Shown: in pieces, positions 19,981-28,925 of the stretch
Position numbering within the stretch: the first letter of the stretch is position 1
Layout of the letters: the number at the start of each line of letters is the position of its first letter
Made by a program: the position numbers and the translations under genes
Notes under the pieces: model-generated
Seen by the model: the letters and a program-made list of their open reading frames with translations, nothing else
Told to the model about the DNA's origin: nothing
Database searches by the model: none
Assembly (NCBI RefSeq): GCF_017352115.1
Contig: NZ_CP071448.1
Span: 2,317,001-2,381,000, forward strand
From: Flavobacterium endoglycinae
Lineage (GTDB): Bacteria; Bacteroidota; Bacteroidia; Flavobacteriales; Flavobacteriaceae
Length of the DNA stretch: 64,000 nucleotides
Reading direction: 5' to 3'

Positions 19981-21429
19981 ATGAGCAAATACACCGAAGA
20001 CGATTTAAAAATCGAACTGGAAACTAAAGAATATGAGTACGGATTTTATACCAATATAGAATCTGAAACTTTCCCTATTGGCTTAAACGAAGAGATTGTA
20101 AGAGCTATTTCGCTTAAAAAAGAAGAACCTGAATGGATGACCGAATGGCGTATCGAGGCTTTCCGTGCTTGGAAAGAAATGATCGAACCAGAATGGGCAA
20201 ACGTAAGTTATGAAAAACCAGACTTTCAGGCTATTTCCTATTATTCAGCTCCAAAAACAGTAGATCCTAATAAAACTTTGGATGATGTAGATCCAGAATT
20301 ATTAGAGATGTACAAAAAGTTAGGAATCTCTGTAGATGAACAGAAAAAAATGAACAATATCGCTATGGATATCGTTGTCGATTCTGTTTCTGTTGCTACA
20401 ACTTTCAAGAAAACTTTGGCAGAAAAAGGAATTATTTTCTGTCCGATTTCTGAAGCCATTAAAGAACATCCAGAATTAGTAAAAAAATATTTAGGTACAG
20501 TTGTTCCTCAAAAAGATAACTTCTACGCGGCGCTAAACTCAGCTGTTTTCTCTGACGGAAGTTTCTGTTATATTCCAAAAGGCGTAAAATGCCCAATGGA
20601 ACTTTCAACGTATTTCCGAATCAATCAAGCAGGAACTGGACAATTCGAAAGAACGCTGGTTATTGCTGACGAAGGAAGCTACGTTTCTTACCTTGAAGGA
20701 TGTACAGCGCCAAGCCGTGACGAAAACCAATTACACGCTGCTGTAGTGGAACTAATCGCTTTGGATGATGCTGAAATTAAATATTCGACAGTTCAAAACT
20801 GGTTTCCTGGAAATAAAGAAGGAAAAGGCGGGGTTTACAACTTCGTAACCAAAAGAGGTTTATGCGAAACAAACGCTAAGATTTCTTGGACACAAGTTGA
20901 AACAGGTTCTGCTGTAACTTGGAAATATCCTTCTTGCGTACTTAAAGGAGATAATTCAGTAGGAGAATTTTATTCTATTGCTGTTACCAATAATTTCCAA
21001 CAAGCAGATACTGGAACAAAAATGATCCATTTAGGTAAAAACACTAAATCGACTATTATTTCTAAAGGTATTTCGGCTGGAAAATCACAAAATAGCTACC
21101 GTGGTTTAGTGCAAATCTCGCCAAGGGCAGAAAATGCAAGAAACTTTTCTCAATGTGACTCTTTATTAATGGGTAACAATTGCGGTGCGCATACTTTCCC
21201 TTACATCGAAAGTAAAAATCCATCAGCAAAAATCGAGCACGAAGCAACAACAAGTAAAATTGGAGAAGATCAAGTTTTCTACTGCAACCAAAGAGGTATT
21301 CCGACTGAAAAAGCGATTGCTTTAATTGTAAACGGCTTCAGTAAAGACGTATTGAACAAACTTCCAATGGAATTTGCGGTTGAAGCTCAAAAATTATTAG
21401 AGATTTCTTTAGAAGGTTCTGTAGGATAA
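19981..21429 (+). CDS. sufB: Fe-S cluster assembly scaffold SufB
   Basis: A 482-aa subunit of the SufBCD scaffold on which clusters form. Diagnostic stretches include [40 protein letters not shown] and [22 protein letters not shown] at 19981 ([13 protein letters not shown]) is chosen over an in-frame GTG at 19933, because the added 16 residues lack family character. Two small genes separate it from sufC, which is unusual since sufB and sufC are normally adjacent. Confidence 0.97.
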   Translation: MSKYTEDDLKIELETKEYEYGFYTNIESETFPIGLNEEIVRAISLKKEEPEWMTEWRIEAFRAWKEMIEPEWANVSYEKPDFQAISYYSAPKTVDPNKTLDDVDPELLEMYKKLGISVDEQKKMNNIAMDIVVDSVSVATTFKKTLAEKGIIFCPISEAIKEHPELVKKYLGTVVPQKDNFYAALNSAVFSDGSFCYIPKGVKCPMELSTYFRINQAGTGQFERTLVIADEGSYVSYLEGCTAPSRDENQLHAAVVELIALDDAEIKYSTVQNWFPGNKEGKGGVYNFVTKRGLCETNAKISWTQVETGSAVTWKYPSCVLKGDNSVGEFYSIAVTNNFQQADTGTKMIHLGKNTKSTIISKGISAGKSQNSYRGLVQISPRAENARNFSQCDSLLMGNNCGAHTFPYIESKNPSAKIEHEATTSKIGEDQVFYCNQRGIPTEKAIALIVNGFSKDVLNKLPMEFAVEAQKLLEISLEGSVG

Positions 21430-21502
21430 AATTTGTTTCAAGTTTAAAGTTTCAAGTTGTTGTTTTGAACAAAAGAAAATCTTGAACTAAAAAATAGACA
21501 AT

Positions 21503-21706
21503 ATGAATCTAACTCTGAAAAACGTAAAGAAAAAAGATTTGCCTGTTTTAAAAGCACTAGCAAAACGTTTAGGTTTTGAAATTGAAAAGATAGAAAAACC
21601 ATATAATCCTGAATTTGTAAAAGAGATTTTACAAGGGCAGAAAGATATTGAAGAAGACAGAGGAATTAAAATGACGATTGAAGATATAGACAAATTATGG
21701 AAATAA
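21503..21706 (+). CDS. Small charged protein (DUF2683-like), 67 aa
   Basis: A short basic/acidic protein (LKNVKKKDLPVLKALAKRLG, ending MTIEDIDKLWK). The C-terminal part resembles DUF2683 and antitoxin-like proteins of Bacteroidota, where a short helix ending in D-x-L-W is typical. No toxin gene follows; the next gene is a flavodoxin-like reductase. It sits inside the suf operon, after a gap containing the motif GTTTCAAGTTTAAAGTTTCA. Function in cluster assembly is not indicated. Confidence 0.6.
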   Translation: MNLTLKNVKKKDLPVLKALAKRLGFEIEKIEKPYNPEFVKEILQGQKDIEEDRGIKMTIEDIDKLWK

Positions 21707-21741
21707 TTTATTTCCATTAACGCATTTAGGAATAAGTATTA

Positions 21742-22230
21742 ATGGAAAATAAAAAAGTAATCATTTTAGGTTCTTCCAGAAAAAACGGAAACACAACAAA
21801 AATTGTAGACCTACTTTCTAAAGAACACAACATAGATGTAATTAATTTAAGTGATTATATTATATCCTATTATGATTACGAAAGCAAAAATATAGACGAT
21901 GATTTTTTGCCTTTGATTAGAGGAATTATCGAAAAATACGACACGCTGATTTTTGCAACGCCTGTTTATTGGTATAATATGAGCGGAATTTTAAAGGTCT
22001 TTTTTGATCGGTTTTCAGATTTAATCCGAATTGAAAAAGAAACTGGAAGAAAACTAAGAGGAAAGAAAATTGGCGTGATATCAAATTCACACGATACTGT
22101 AATCGAAGACAGTTTTTACATTCCGTTCAAAAAAACGTCTGATTATTTGGGCATGGAATATTTAGGGCACGCGCATTTTAATGCTAATGTTCTAAACCAA
22201 ACAACAAAAATAGAATTGACATTTATATAA
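21742..22230 (+). CDS. Flavodoxin-like NAD(P)H-dependent FMN reductase
   Basis: A 162-aa protein of the flavodoxin-like fold. The phosphate-binding loop is GSSRKNGNTTKI near the N-terminus, and ATPVYWYNMSGILKVFFDRF is the classic flavin-contact motif of NADPH-dependent FMN reductases. It probably reduces quinones, flavins or similar electron acceptors. Located between sufB and sufC, with 35 bp before and 11 bp after, it is likely co-transcribed with them. A role in supplying electrons for cluster assembly is possible but unproven. Confidence 0.82.
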   Translation: MENKKVIILGSSRKNGNTTKIVDLLSKEHNIDVINLSDYIISYYDYESKNIDDDFLPLIRGIIEKYDTLIFATPVYWYNMSGILKVFFDRFSDLIRIEKETGRKLRGKKIGVISNSHDTVIEDSFYIPFKKTSDYLGMEYLGHAHFNANVLNQTTKIELTFI

Positions 22231-22241
22231 AATAAAAAACA

Positions 22242-22988
22242 ATGTTATCAATAAAAAACCTTCACGCCGCGATTGGTGATAAAGAAATCCTTAAGGGAAT
22301 TAATATAGAAGTTAAAGCTGGAGAAGTTCACGCGATAATGGGACCAAACGGTTCTGGAAAAAGTACCCTTTCTGCTGTTATTGCAGGAAACGAAAACTAT
22401 GATGTTACAGATGGAGAGGTAATTCTTGACGGAGAAGATCTTGCTGATTTAGCTCCTGAAGAAAGAGCACATAAAGGTGTTTTCCTTTCTTTTCAATATC
22501 CGGTAGAAATTCCTGGAGTTAGTGTAACTAACTTTATGAAAACGGCTATTAACGAAACTCGTAAAGCAAACGGTCAGGAAGAAATGCCTGCAAACGAAAT
22601 GCTAAAAGTAATTCGTGAAAAATCGGAATTATTAGAAATCGACCGTAAATTTTTATCTCGTTCTTTAAATGAAGGTTTTTCTGGAGGAGAGAAAAAAAGA
22701 AACGAGATTTTCCAAATGGCAATGTTAGAGCCAAAATTAGCAATCCTAGACGAAACCGATTCTGGTCTTGATATCGATGCCTTAAGAATTGTGGCTAATG
22801 GTGTAAACAAATTAAAAAGCGACAAAAACGCAATTATCGTTATCACGCACTACCAACGTTTGCTAGATTATATCGTTCCAGATTTCGTTCACGTTCTTTA
22901 CAACGGAAGAATCGTAAAATCAGGAGGAAAAGAATTGGCTTACGAATTAGAAGAAAAAGGATACGACTGGATTAAGGCAGAAAACTAG
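22242..22988 (+). CDS. sufC: Fe-S assembly ATPase SufC
   Basis: A 248-aa soluble ABC ATPase energising the SufBCD scaffold. It has Walker A GPNGSGKST (residues 34-42), the ABC signature as NEGFSGGEKKR (about 145-155) and Walker B with LAILDETDSGLD (about 165-177), followed by the switch His in VITHYQR. Length and motifs are normal. It starts 11 bp after the flavodoxin-like gene and precedes sufD by 65 bp. Confidence 0.97.
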   Translation: MLSIKNLHAAIGDKEILKGINIEVKAGEVHAIMGPNGSGKSTLSAVIAGNENYDVTDGEVILDGEDLADLAPEERAHKGVFLSFQYPVEIPGVSVTNFMKTAINETRKANGQEEMPANEMLKVIREKSELLEIDRKFLSRSLNEGFSGGEKKRNEIFQMAMLEPKLAILDETDSGLDIDALRIVANGVNKLKSDKNAIIVITHYQRLLDYIVPDFVHVLYNGRIVKSGGKELAYELEEKGYDWIKAEN

Positions 22989-23053
22989 TTTACAGTTACA
23001 GTTTACAGTTTACCAAACTCATAACTTATAACTCATAACTTATAACTAAAGAA

Positions 23054-24370
23054 ATGGATTTAAAAGAAAAATTAGTATCGTCTTTTATGGCTTTTGAAGA
23101 GCGTGTTGATGTGCATTCAGATTTGCATGACATCCGTACAAATGCTATAAAAAACTTCGAAAATAAAGGTTTCCCAACCAAAAGGGAAGAAGCTTGGAAA
23201 TATACATCGCTAAATGCCATCTTAAAAAATGACTTTACGGTTTTTCCAAAGCAGGAAAATGCAATCGAATTCAATCAGGTAAAAAAATACTTTTTACACG
23301 AAATCGACACTTATAAATTGGTTTTTATTGATGGCGTTTTCAGTTCGCATTTGTCTTCTACAACCCACGACGGAATTGATGTTTGTTTGATGTCTTCGGC
23401 ATTGACCAAACCGAAATATAAAATGGTTATTGATACTTACTTTAATCAAATTGCAAGCAAGGATGATAGTTTGACATCATTGAATACTGCTTTTGCAATC
23501 GAAGGTGCGTTTATCAATATTCCAAAGAAAAAAGTAGCTGACAAACCTATTGAAATCATGTATTTCTCAACTGGAAATGAAGCTGCTTTAATGGTACAGC
23601 CAAGAAATTTGATTATTGTAGGTGAAAATTCACATGTTCAAATTATCGAGCGTCACCAAAGTTTGAATGAAAATCCTGTATTAACGAATTCGGTTACGGA
23701 AATTTTCGCTCAAAAACGTGCTATTGTTGATTATTACAAAATTCAAAACGACAACAGCGAAGCAAATTTAGTGGACAATACTTATGTTTCACAACAGCAA
23801 GAAAGCCACGCTTCTGTTCATACTTTTTCATTCGGAGGAAACCTTACGCGTAACAACTTAAACTTTTACCATTTCGGAGAAAGATTGACAAGTACGCTTA
23901 ACGGAATTTCTATCTTGAATGACAAACAACACGTTGACCATTATACATTGGTAAACCACGCACAGCCAAACTGCGAAAGTTTCCAAGATTATAAAGGAAT
24001 TTTCTCTGATCGTTCGACAGGAGTTTTCAACGGAAAAGTTTTGGTAGAAAAAGAAGCCCAGAAAACAAACGCTTTCCAAAAAAGCAACAACATTTTATTG
24101 AGCGATAAAGCGACAATCAACGCAAAACCACAATTGGAAATTTTTGCTGATGACGTAAAATGTTCTCACGGATGTACAGTTGGACAGCTTGATGAAACAG
24201 CAATGTTCTACATGCAGTCTCGCGGAATCCCGAAAAAAGAAGCTAAAGCTTTATTGATGTACGCATTCTCAAATGCGGTTATCGAAAGCATTAAAATACC
24301 AGAATTAAAACAAAGAATTACTAAAATCATTGCCATGAAATTAGGTGTGAATTTAGGATTTGATTTGTAG
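23054..24370 (+). CDS. sufD: Fe-S cluster assembly protein SufD
   Basis: A 438-aa SufD subunit, homologous to SufB in its beta-helical core. Characteristic segments are KREEAWKYTSL near the N-terminus, DDVKCSHGCTVGQLDETAMF and SRGIPKKEAKALLMYAF near the end, where the Cys/His pair lies. It ends the first suf block; a hairpin-forming repeat begins just after its stop. The gap from sufC (22989-23053) contains short reiterated units (TTACAGTTTACAG, then CTCATAACTTATAA). Confidence 0.96.
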   Translation: MDLKEKLVSSFMAFEERVDVHSDLHDIRTNAIKNFENKGFPTKREEAWKYTSLNAILKNDFTVFPKQENAIEFNQVKKYFLHEIDTYKLVFIDGVFSSHLSSTTHDGIDVCLMSSALTKPKYKMVIDTYFNQIASKDDSLTSLNTAFAIEGAFINIPKKKVADKPIEIMYFSTGNEAALMVQPRNLIIVGENSHVQIIERHQSLNENPVLTNSVTEIFAQKRAIVDYYKIQNDNSEANLVDNTYVSQQQESHASVHTFSFGGNLTRNNLNFYHFGERLTSTLNGISILNDKQHVDHYTLVNHAQPNCESFQDYKGIFSDRSTGVFNGKVLVEKEAQKTNAFQKSNNILLSDKATINAKPQLEIFADDVKCSHGCTVGQLDETAMFYMQSRGIPKKEAKALLMYAFSNAVIESIKIPELKQRITKIIAMKLGVNLGFDL

Positions 24371-24378
24371 TCGAGGTT

Positions 24379-24446
24379 TACCGCAAAGACACAAAGGTTA
24401 CGCAAAGTTCGCAAGGTTTTTTATTAAAGCTTTGCGAACTTTTTGC
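24379..24446. repeat. Hairpin-forming intergenic repeat (CCGCAAAG family), copy 1
   Basis: Reiterated GCAAAG/GCAAGG units (24381-24416) end in an 11-bp arm AAAGTTCGCAA (24404-24414). It pairs perfectly with TTGCGAACTTT at 24432-24442. It sits between convergent sufD and the small membrane protein gene and may serve as terminator. A related element is at 45382-45435. Confidence 0.65.
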
Positions 24447-24473
24447 TTTTACTTAATGTTCTTTACGGCTAAT

Positions 24474-24650
24474 TTATCTTTTAAAAACATTAAAAAGAAA
24501 AGAAAAGAATCCAAACAAGATCATTCCAAGTCCTACAAATAAAAAGAATTTTCCCAAAAAAGGAATGATTCTAATCAATAAAGAAAATGAAAGAAATACA
24601 ATAACAAATCCTCCAAATAAAAGTAAAATTGATTTTAAAACTGGATTCAT
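24474..24650 (-). CDS. Small hydrophobic membrane protein, 58 aa
   Basis: An ATG-started frame encodes 58 residues, almost entirely two transmembrane helices (ILLLFGGFVIVFLSFSLLIR, then FLFVGLGMILFGFFSFLFNV), ending in VFKR. It starts 3 bp after the stop of the serine hydrolase on the same strand, so translation is probably coupled. I do not recognise a family. Composition and tight spacing support a real gene, although hydrophobic frames in AT-rich DNA can arise by chance. Confidence 0.6.
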   Translation of the reverse strand: MNPVLKSILLLFGGFVIVFLSFSLLIRIIPFLGKFFLFVGLGMILFGFFSFLFNVFKR

Positions 24651-24653
24651 TTA

Positions 24654-26003
24654 TTATTTCTTAATACTATCAATAACCTCTTTCAAAAACCCATTAAAAT
24701 CAAATCCAGGTTCTTCTTCCCTTACTCCCATTCTCACAATTACCATATCTTTTGATGGAATAATTGCCACCATCTGACCTTGGTAACCACTGCAATAAAA
24801 CATATCACGAGGAACATCTGGGAATTTTCCGCCTGCGTTTAACCAAAACTGAGCGCCATATTTCCCTTCAGAAGTATTCGTTGGAGTTGCTGTGTATTTC
24901 ACCCAGCTTTCATCCAGGATTTGTTCGCCGTTCCAATTTCCTTTATGCAGGTATAATAATCCAAATTTTGACCAGTCGCGTGGTGTTGCCCATCCGTAAG
25001 ATGAACCAACGAAAGTTCCGCTCATATCTTGTTCTACAATCATCGAATTCATTCCGATTTTGTCAATTACGGCGCTGTACCAAAAATCAAGATATTCTTG
25101 CTGTGTTTTAAATTGTCTTCTTAAAATCAGAGATAATAAATTGGTAGTTCCGGATGAATAATTCCAATGTGTGTTGGGTTTAAATTCTGCTGGTTTTTCC
25201 AATTGCACTTTTCCCATATCTTCGGCCTGAAAAAGCATTTTGGTAGCATCAGAGATTTTACTGTAATTCTCTTCCCATTCTAAACCAGAATTCATGTGAA
25301 GCAAATCATTCAATGTAATATTTTTACGTTCATCATTTTTCCATTCTGCAACTGGAGCAGGTTTGTAAATATCTATTTTTCCTTGTTTTACCAAAACACC
25401 GAAAGCCGAGCTTGTGATACTTTTTGTCATTGACCACCCTAGAATTTTGCTGTCTTTATTAAATCCTGTATCGTATTTTTCAGCGATTAAATGGTCTTTA
25501 TATAAAACCACAACGGCACGAGTTCTTTTGATTCTTCCTCCAGTTTTATCAAAAGCGTTATCAACTGCTTTTTTCAATTTTGAATAATCAATATTTGAAA
25601 AGGCAGTATCTTTTGGTTCATTATTTCCGTATGGAAAAGGCAGATTGTTTTCTAATTTCGTTCTTTTTGGAAGTAAATACGGTTTCGAAATATCAAATTG
25701 GTCATTAATCAAAACTGCTCCAAGACCTTCACGATAAATCGCTTTTCTTTCTTTCAATCCATAAACTGATGAAATTGCAAATTTTCCAGCGTCATCAATT
25801 GAATTTTCAGCCAGATCAATCAATTTAATATCATTGTCGGTTTTCTGAATTAAATCTAACGGACGATTATCTAAAAAATGTCCAGAAGCGACACTTTTAG
25901 CCGAAAAACCAGAAATCAAATCAAGTTTAGGATAAGTCGTAAATCCGAAATACAGAAATGCGAGAACCACTACAAGCAAAAGTACTTTAAGAAATTTTTT
26001 CAT
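24654..26003 (-). CDS. Membrane-anchored serine hydrolase (beta-lactamase class C fold)
   Basis: A 449-aa protein with one N-terminal membrane helix (about residues 4-20) and a penicillin-binding/class C beta-lactamase domain facing the periplasm. The SxxK motif is S191-M-T-K194 (GWSMTKSITS) and the Tyr motif is in HWNYSSGTTNLL. HMNSGLEWEENY and GYQGQMVAIIPSKDMVIVRM are family hallmarks. Such proteins include esterases and D-amino acid peptidases as well as beta-lactamases, so resistance should not be assumed. Transcribed against the suf genes, it splits them into two blocks. Confidence 0.88.
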   Translation of the reverse strand: MKKFLKVLLLVVVLAFLYFGFTTYPKLDLISGFSAKSVASGHFLDNRPLDLIQKTDNDIKLIDLAENSIDDAGKFAISSVYGLKERKAIYREGLGAVLINDQFDISKPYLLPKRTKLENNLPFPYGNNEPKDTAFSNIDYSKLKKAVDNAFDKTGGRIKRTRAVVVLYKDHLIAEKYDTGFNKDSKILGWSMTKSITSSAFGVLVKQGKIDIYKPAPVAEWKNDERKNITLNDLLHMNSGLEWEENYSKISDATKMLFQAEDMGKVQLEKPAEFKPNTHWNYSSGTTNLLSLILRRQFKTQQEYLDFWYSAVIDKIGMNSMIVEQDMSGTFVGSSYGWATPRDWSKFGLLYLHKGNWNGEQILDESWVKYTATPTNTSEGKYGAQFWLNAGGKFPDVPRDMFYCSGYQGQMVAIIPSKDMVIVRMGVREEEPGFDFNGFLKEVIDSIKK

Positions 26004-26191
26004 GATGATTTAAGTTATTTTTACTGCAATATAAATAATTTATGTTCACGATTTTAAGCATCAAATTAGAAAACGGCTTCAGATAATTCAGAAAACCGAA
26101 ATGATTTTTGCCAAATCATCATTTAAGGCTTCAAACAATGGCATCATAAAAGGAAATTATAGAATTGCTGTATAAACAAATTTAGTTTTAG

Positions 26192-26199
26192 TACTTTTG
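26192..26199 (+). promoter_or_regulatory. Promoter -7 box for the sufS-sufE block
   Basis: TACTTTTG matches TAnnTTTG, 25 bp before the sufS ATG. A TTG at 26165-26167 is a possible but widely spaced -33 element. This supports sufS and following genes being transcribed separately from sufABCD. Confidence 0.55.
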
Positions 26200-26224
26200 T
26201 AAATAGATTTTTTCTAAATAAGAC

Positions 26225-27439
26225 ATGCTAGATATTCAAAAAATAAGAGCTGATTTCCCAATACTTTCTCAAACTGTAAACGGAAAGCCATTAGTATATT
26301 TCGACAACGGAGCTACTTCGCAAAAACCACAAGTTGTAATTGATGCTGAAGTAAAATATTATAACGAAATCAACGCTAACATTCACCGTGGCGTTCACAC
26401 TTTAAGCCAGTTAGCAACTGATGCTTATGAAGTTTCTCGTGGTAAAGTAAAAGAGCATATCAACGCAAAACATGCTCACGAAGTCCTTTTTACTTCTGGA
26501 ACAACGCACGGAATAAACTTAGTCTCAAACGGTTTTGCTTCTATTTTAAAACCTGGAGATGAAGTCGTTGTTTCTTCTTTAGAACATCACAGTAATATTG
26601 TGCCTTGGCAGATGTTATGCGAGAAAACTGGTGCAATTTTAAAAGTTATTCCAATCAATGATAATGGAGAATTAATCATTGAAGAATTTGATAAGTTACT
26701 TTCCGAAAAAACAAAAATCGTTACCGTAAATCATATTTCGAACGCATTGGGAATCATTAACCCAATTAAATATATCATAGACAAAGCTCATGCTGTTGGC
26801 GCTGCAGTTCTAATTGATGGCGCACAGGCTGTTCCGCATTTAAAACCAGATGTTCAAGAATTAGATTGTGATTTTTATGCTTTTTCAGGTCATAAAATGT
26901 GCGGTCCAACTGGAACTGGAATTCTTTACGGAAAAGAAGAATGGCTAAACAAACTTCCTCCTTATCAAGGCGGTGGTGAAATGATCAAAGAAGTTACTTT
27001 CGAGAAAACAACTTATGCTGACCTTCCTCATAAATTTGAAGCTGGAACTCCAAACATCGCGGGCGGAATCGTATTAGGAACAGCAATTGATTATTTAAAC
27101 AGTGTTGGTTTCGAAAACATTCAGGCATACGAGCATGAACTTTTAGAACACGCTACAAAACGTTTATCTGAAATTGAAGGCATCAGAATCTATGGAACAG
27201 GAAAAAATAAAGCTTCTGTAATTTCGTTTAATATTGATGGAATCCATCCGTATGATGTTGGTTCTATTGTAGATAAATTAGGAATTGCGGTTAGAACAGG
27301 ACATCATTGTGCACAACCAATCATGAATTTCTTCTGTATTCCAGGAACAATTCGTGCTTCGTTTTCTTTCTATAATACAAAAGAAGAAATTGACACAATG
27401 GTCGATGCTGTGAAAAAAGCACAAACAATGTTAAGCTAA
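26225..27439 (+). CDS. sufS: Cysteine desulfurase SufS
   Basis: A 404-aa PLP-dependent group II cysteine desulfurase that takes sulfur from cysteine for cluster assembly. The PLP lysine is K224 (FSGHKMCGPTGTG) and the persulfide-carrying cysteine is C362 (RTGHHCAQPIM) on the short loop typical of SufS. Its partner sufE lies one gene downstream. Only 11 bp separate it from the following lipoprotein gene. Confidence 0.97.
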   Translation: MLDIQKIRADFPILSQTVNGKPLVYFDNGATSQKPQVVIDAEVKYYNEINANIHRGVHTLSQLATDAYEVSRGKVKEHINAKHAHEVLFTSGTTHGINLVSNGFASILKPGDEVVVSSLEHHSNIVPWQMLCEKTGAILKVIPINDNGELIIEEFDKLLSEKTKIVTVNHISNALGIINPIKYIIDKAHAVGAAVLIDGAQAVPHLKPDVQELDCDFYAFSGHKMCGPTGTGILYGKEEWLNKLPPYQGGGEMIKEVTFEKTTYADLPHKFEAGTPNIAGGIVLGTAIDYLNSVGFENIQAYEHELLEHATKRLSEIEGIRIYGTGKNKASVISFNIDGIHPYDVGSIVDKLGIAVRTGHHCAQPIMNFFCIPGTIRASFSFYNTKEEIDTMVDAVKKAQTMLS

Positions 27440-27450
27440 AAAAGAAACGT

Positions 27451-27876
27451 ATGAGAATATTATCACTATTGCTTTTAACTCTTTTTATTGCAACTGGATG
27501 CTGCAGTCAAAAAAAGACCGATATGAAATCAACACAAATTGAATATTCTGCTCATTCTAGAGGTTATTACAAAAGTATTGTTGTAGAGAACAAATCGGTT
27601 TCGGTTACAAAAGAACGTAATGCTGAAGCTGTTCAAAGTAATATTGACGAAGCAAAATGGAATAAAATCGTTGATGCTTTTTCAAAAGTGAATTTAGAAG
27701 GTCTTTCTTCTTTAAAAGCGCCAACTGATAAACGAACTTACGATGGTGCAGCGATAGGAAATTTAAAAATAACAAAAGACGGAAAAACGTATGAAACTCC
27801 AGGTTTCGACAATGGTTTTCCTCCAAAAGAAATCGAACAACTAGTGAATTTATTAGTTGATTTTTCTAAAGAATAA
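27451..27876 (+). CDS. Small lipoprotein between sufS and sufE, 141 aa
   Basis: A predicted lipoprotein (LLLLTLFIATGCCSQ, Cys near residue 17) with a soluble domain containing KWNKIVDAFSKVNLEGLSSL and DGAAIGNLKITKDGKTYETP. It resembles small periplasmic proteins with an internal beta-rich domain, but I do not recognise the family. It ends 2 bp before sufE, so it is firmly in the operon. A role in Fe-S assembly is not obvious for an exported protein. Confidence 0.8.
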   Translation: MRILSLLLLTLFIATGCCSQKKTDMKSTQIEYSAHSRGYYKSIVVENKSVSVTKERNAEAVQSNIDEAKWNKIVDAFSKVNLEGLSSLKAPTDKRTYDGAAIGNLKITKDGKTYETPGFDNGFPPKEIEQLVNLLVDFSKE

Positions 27877-27878
27877 TT

Positions 27879-28304
27879 ATGACAATAAAAGAAATACAAG
27901 ACGAGATAATAGACGAATTTTCAATGTTTGATGACTGGATGCAGCGTTATGAATACATCATTGAATTAGGAAAAAGTCTTCCGTTAATCAAAGAAGAATA
28001 CAAAACCGACGAGAATTTAATCAAAGGCTGTCAGTCCAAAGTTTGGTTACAAGGTGACCAGCAAGATGATAAAATTGTTTTCACGGCAGACAGCGATGCT
28101 ATTTTGACAAAAGGAATTATTGCGATTCTAATTCGTGCTTTTTCAAATCAAAAGGCAAAAGATATTCTGGAAGCAGATACTGATTTTATTGACGAAATTG
28201 GATTAAAAGAACATTTATCTGCGACGCGTGCCAACGGTTTGGTTTCGATGATTAAAAACATCAAAATGTACGCTTTGGCTTTTGATGCTAAAAACAAAAA
28301 TTAA
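27879..28304 (+). CDS. sufE: Sulfur acceptor SufE
   Basis: A 141-aa protein that takes persulfide sulfur from SufS and delivers it to SufBCD. The acceptor cysteine is C51 in LIKGCQSKVWL, and the conserved C-terminal region reads LSATRANGLVSMIKNIK. Length is normal. It starts 2 bp after the lipoprotein gene, and its stop is followed after 11 bp by the left arm of the inverted-repeat cassette. Confidence 0.96.
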   Translation: MTIKEIQDEIIDEFSMFDDWMQRYEYIIELGKSLPLIKEEYKTDENLIKGCQSKVWLQGDQQDDKIVFTADSDAILTKGIIAILIRAFSNQKAKDILEADTDFIDEIGLKEHLSATRANGLVSMIKNIKMYALAFDAKNKN

Positions 28305-28315
28305 AAAATACTGAA

Positions 28316-28908
28316 CCATATAAGCCATATAAGAAAATTTAAGTTTTGCTTTAAATGAACTTATCTACGATTAGCAAAAAGTAAGTTTTATCTTTCTTTT
28401 TATTTGTATTATTGCTAAAAAAAGTAATGATCACAAAGAAATATTTGACTGATTTAGTTTACAAGGTAAATGGAGCGGCGATTGAAGTTCATAGAAAAAT
28501 TGGGGCAGGACTTTTAGAAAGCATTTATCATCAATGCATGATTAAAGAACTTTCTTTAAGAGGAATCAATTTTGAATCAGAATTGAAGATTCCTGTTGAA
28601 TATAAAGGGTTGCAATTAGAATCAGATTTAAGGTGTGATCTGTTTATAGAGAATTGTTTAGTTCTTGAATTAAAAGCAGTTGATCAAATTATTCCTATTC
28701 ATGTCGCCAAACTAATGTCTTATATGAAACTCCTTGAATCTCCAATAGGGTTAATGATAAATTTTAATGTAACAAATATTTATCACGAAGGTCAAAAAAC
28801 ATATGTCAACGATTTATATCGCTGGCTTGAAGATTAACAAAATAACTATTAAACACATTTTAGAGTAGTACAAGTCAAAACTTAAATTTTCTTATATTAC
28901 TTATATGG
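28316..28908. mobile_element. Inverted-repeat cassette carrying a GxxExxY gene
   Basis: Two 33-bp arms, 28316-28348 and 28876-28908, are inverted copies of each other matching at 31 of 33 positions. The only mismatches are two adjacent bases in the outer part. The arms contain ATATAAG units and AAAATTTAAGTTTTG. They enclose one gene of the GxxExxY family and nothing else. The cassette fills the space between sufE (stop at 28304) and sufT (ATG at 28926) with 11 and 17 bp left over. No clear target-site duplication is visible. It may be a non-autonomous mobile cassette. In the mRNA the arms would close a 593-nt stem-loop. Confidence 0.7.
28427..28837 (+). CDS. GxxExxY protein (PD-(D/E)XK nuclease-like), 136 aa
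   Basis: The family-naming motif is present as GLLESIY, preceded by AAIEVHRKIGAG. A PD-(D/E)XK-type nuclease signature is visible as an Asp (LRCDLFIEN) followed by LVLELKAVDQI (ExK), so metal-dependent nuclease chemistry is possible although family function is not established. ATG 28427 (MITKKYL) is preferred to an in-frame TTG at 28412. Length is typical (about 125-140 aa). The gene lies wholly inside the inverted repeat at 28316-28908, within the suf operon to which it has no known functional link. Confidence 0.9.
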   Translation: MITKKYLTDLVYKVNGAAIEVHRKIGAGLLESIYHQCMIKELSLRGINFESELKIPVEYKGLQLESDLRCDLFIENCLVLELKAVDQIIPIHVAKLMSYMKLLESPIGLMINFNVTNIYHEGQKTYVNDLYRWLED

Positions 28909-28925
28909 TGGAAAAAACGAAAAAA

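Noticed and set aside
21503..22230. Toxin-antitoxin pair between sufB and sufC
   Set aside because: The first gene has an antitoxin-like tail, but the second is a clear flavodoxin-fold reductase, not a toxin.
24654..26003. Antibiotic-resistance beta-lactamase
   Set aside because: The SxxK and Tyr motifs define the wider serine-hydrolase fold; nothing specific to beta-lactam hydrolysis is visible.
28905..28925. ATG at 28905 as start of the SufT-like protein
   Set aside because: The codon lies within the right arm of the inverted repeat; the family-like N-terminus begins at ATG 28926.
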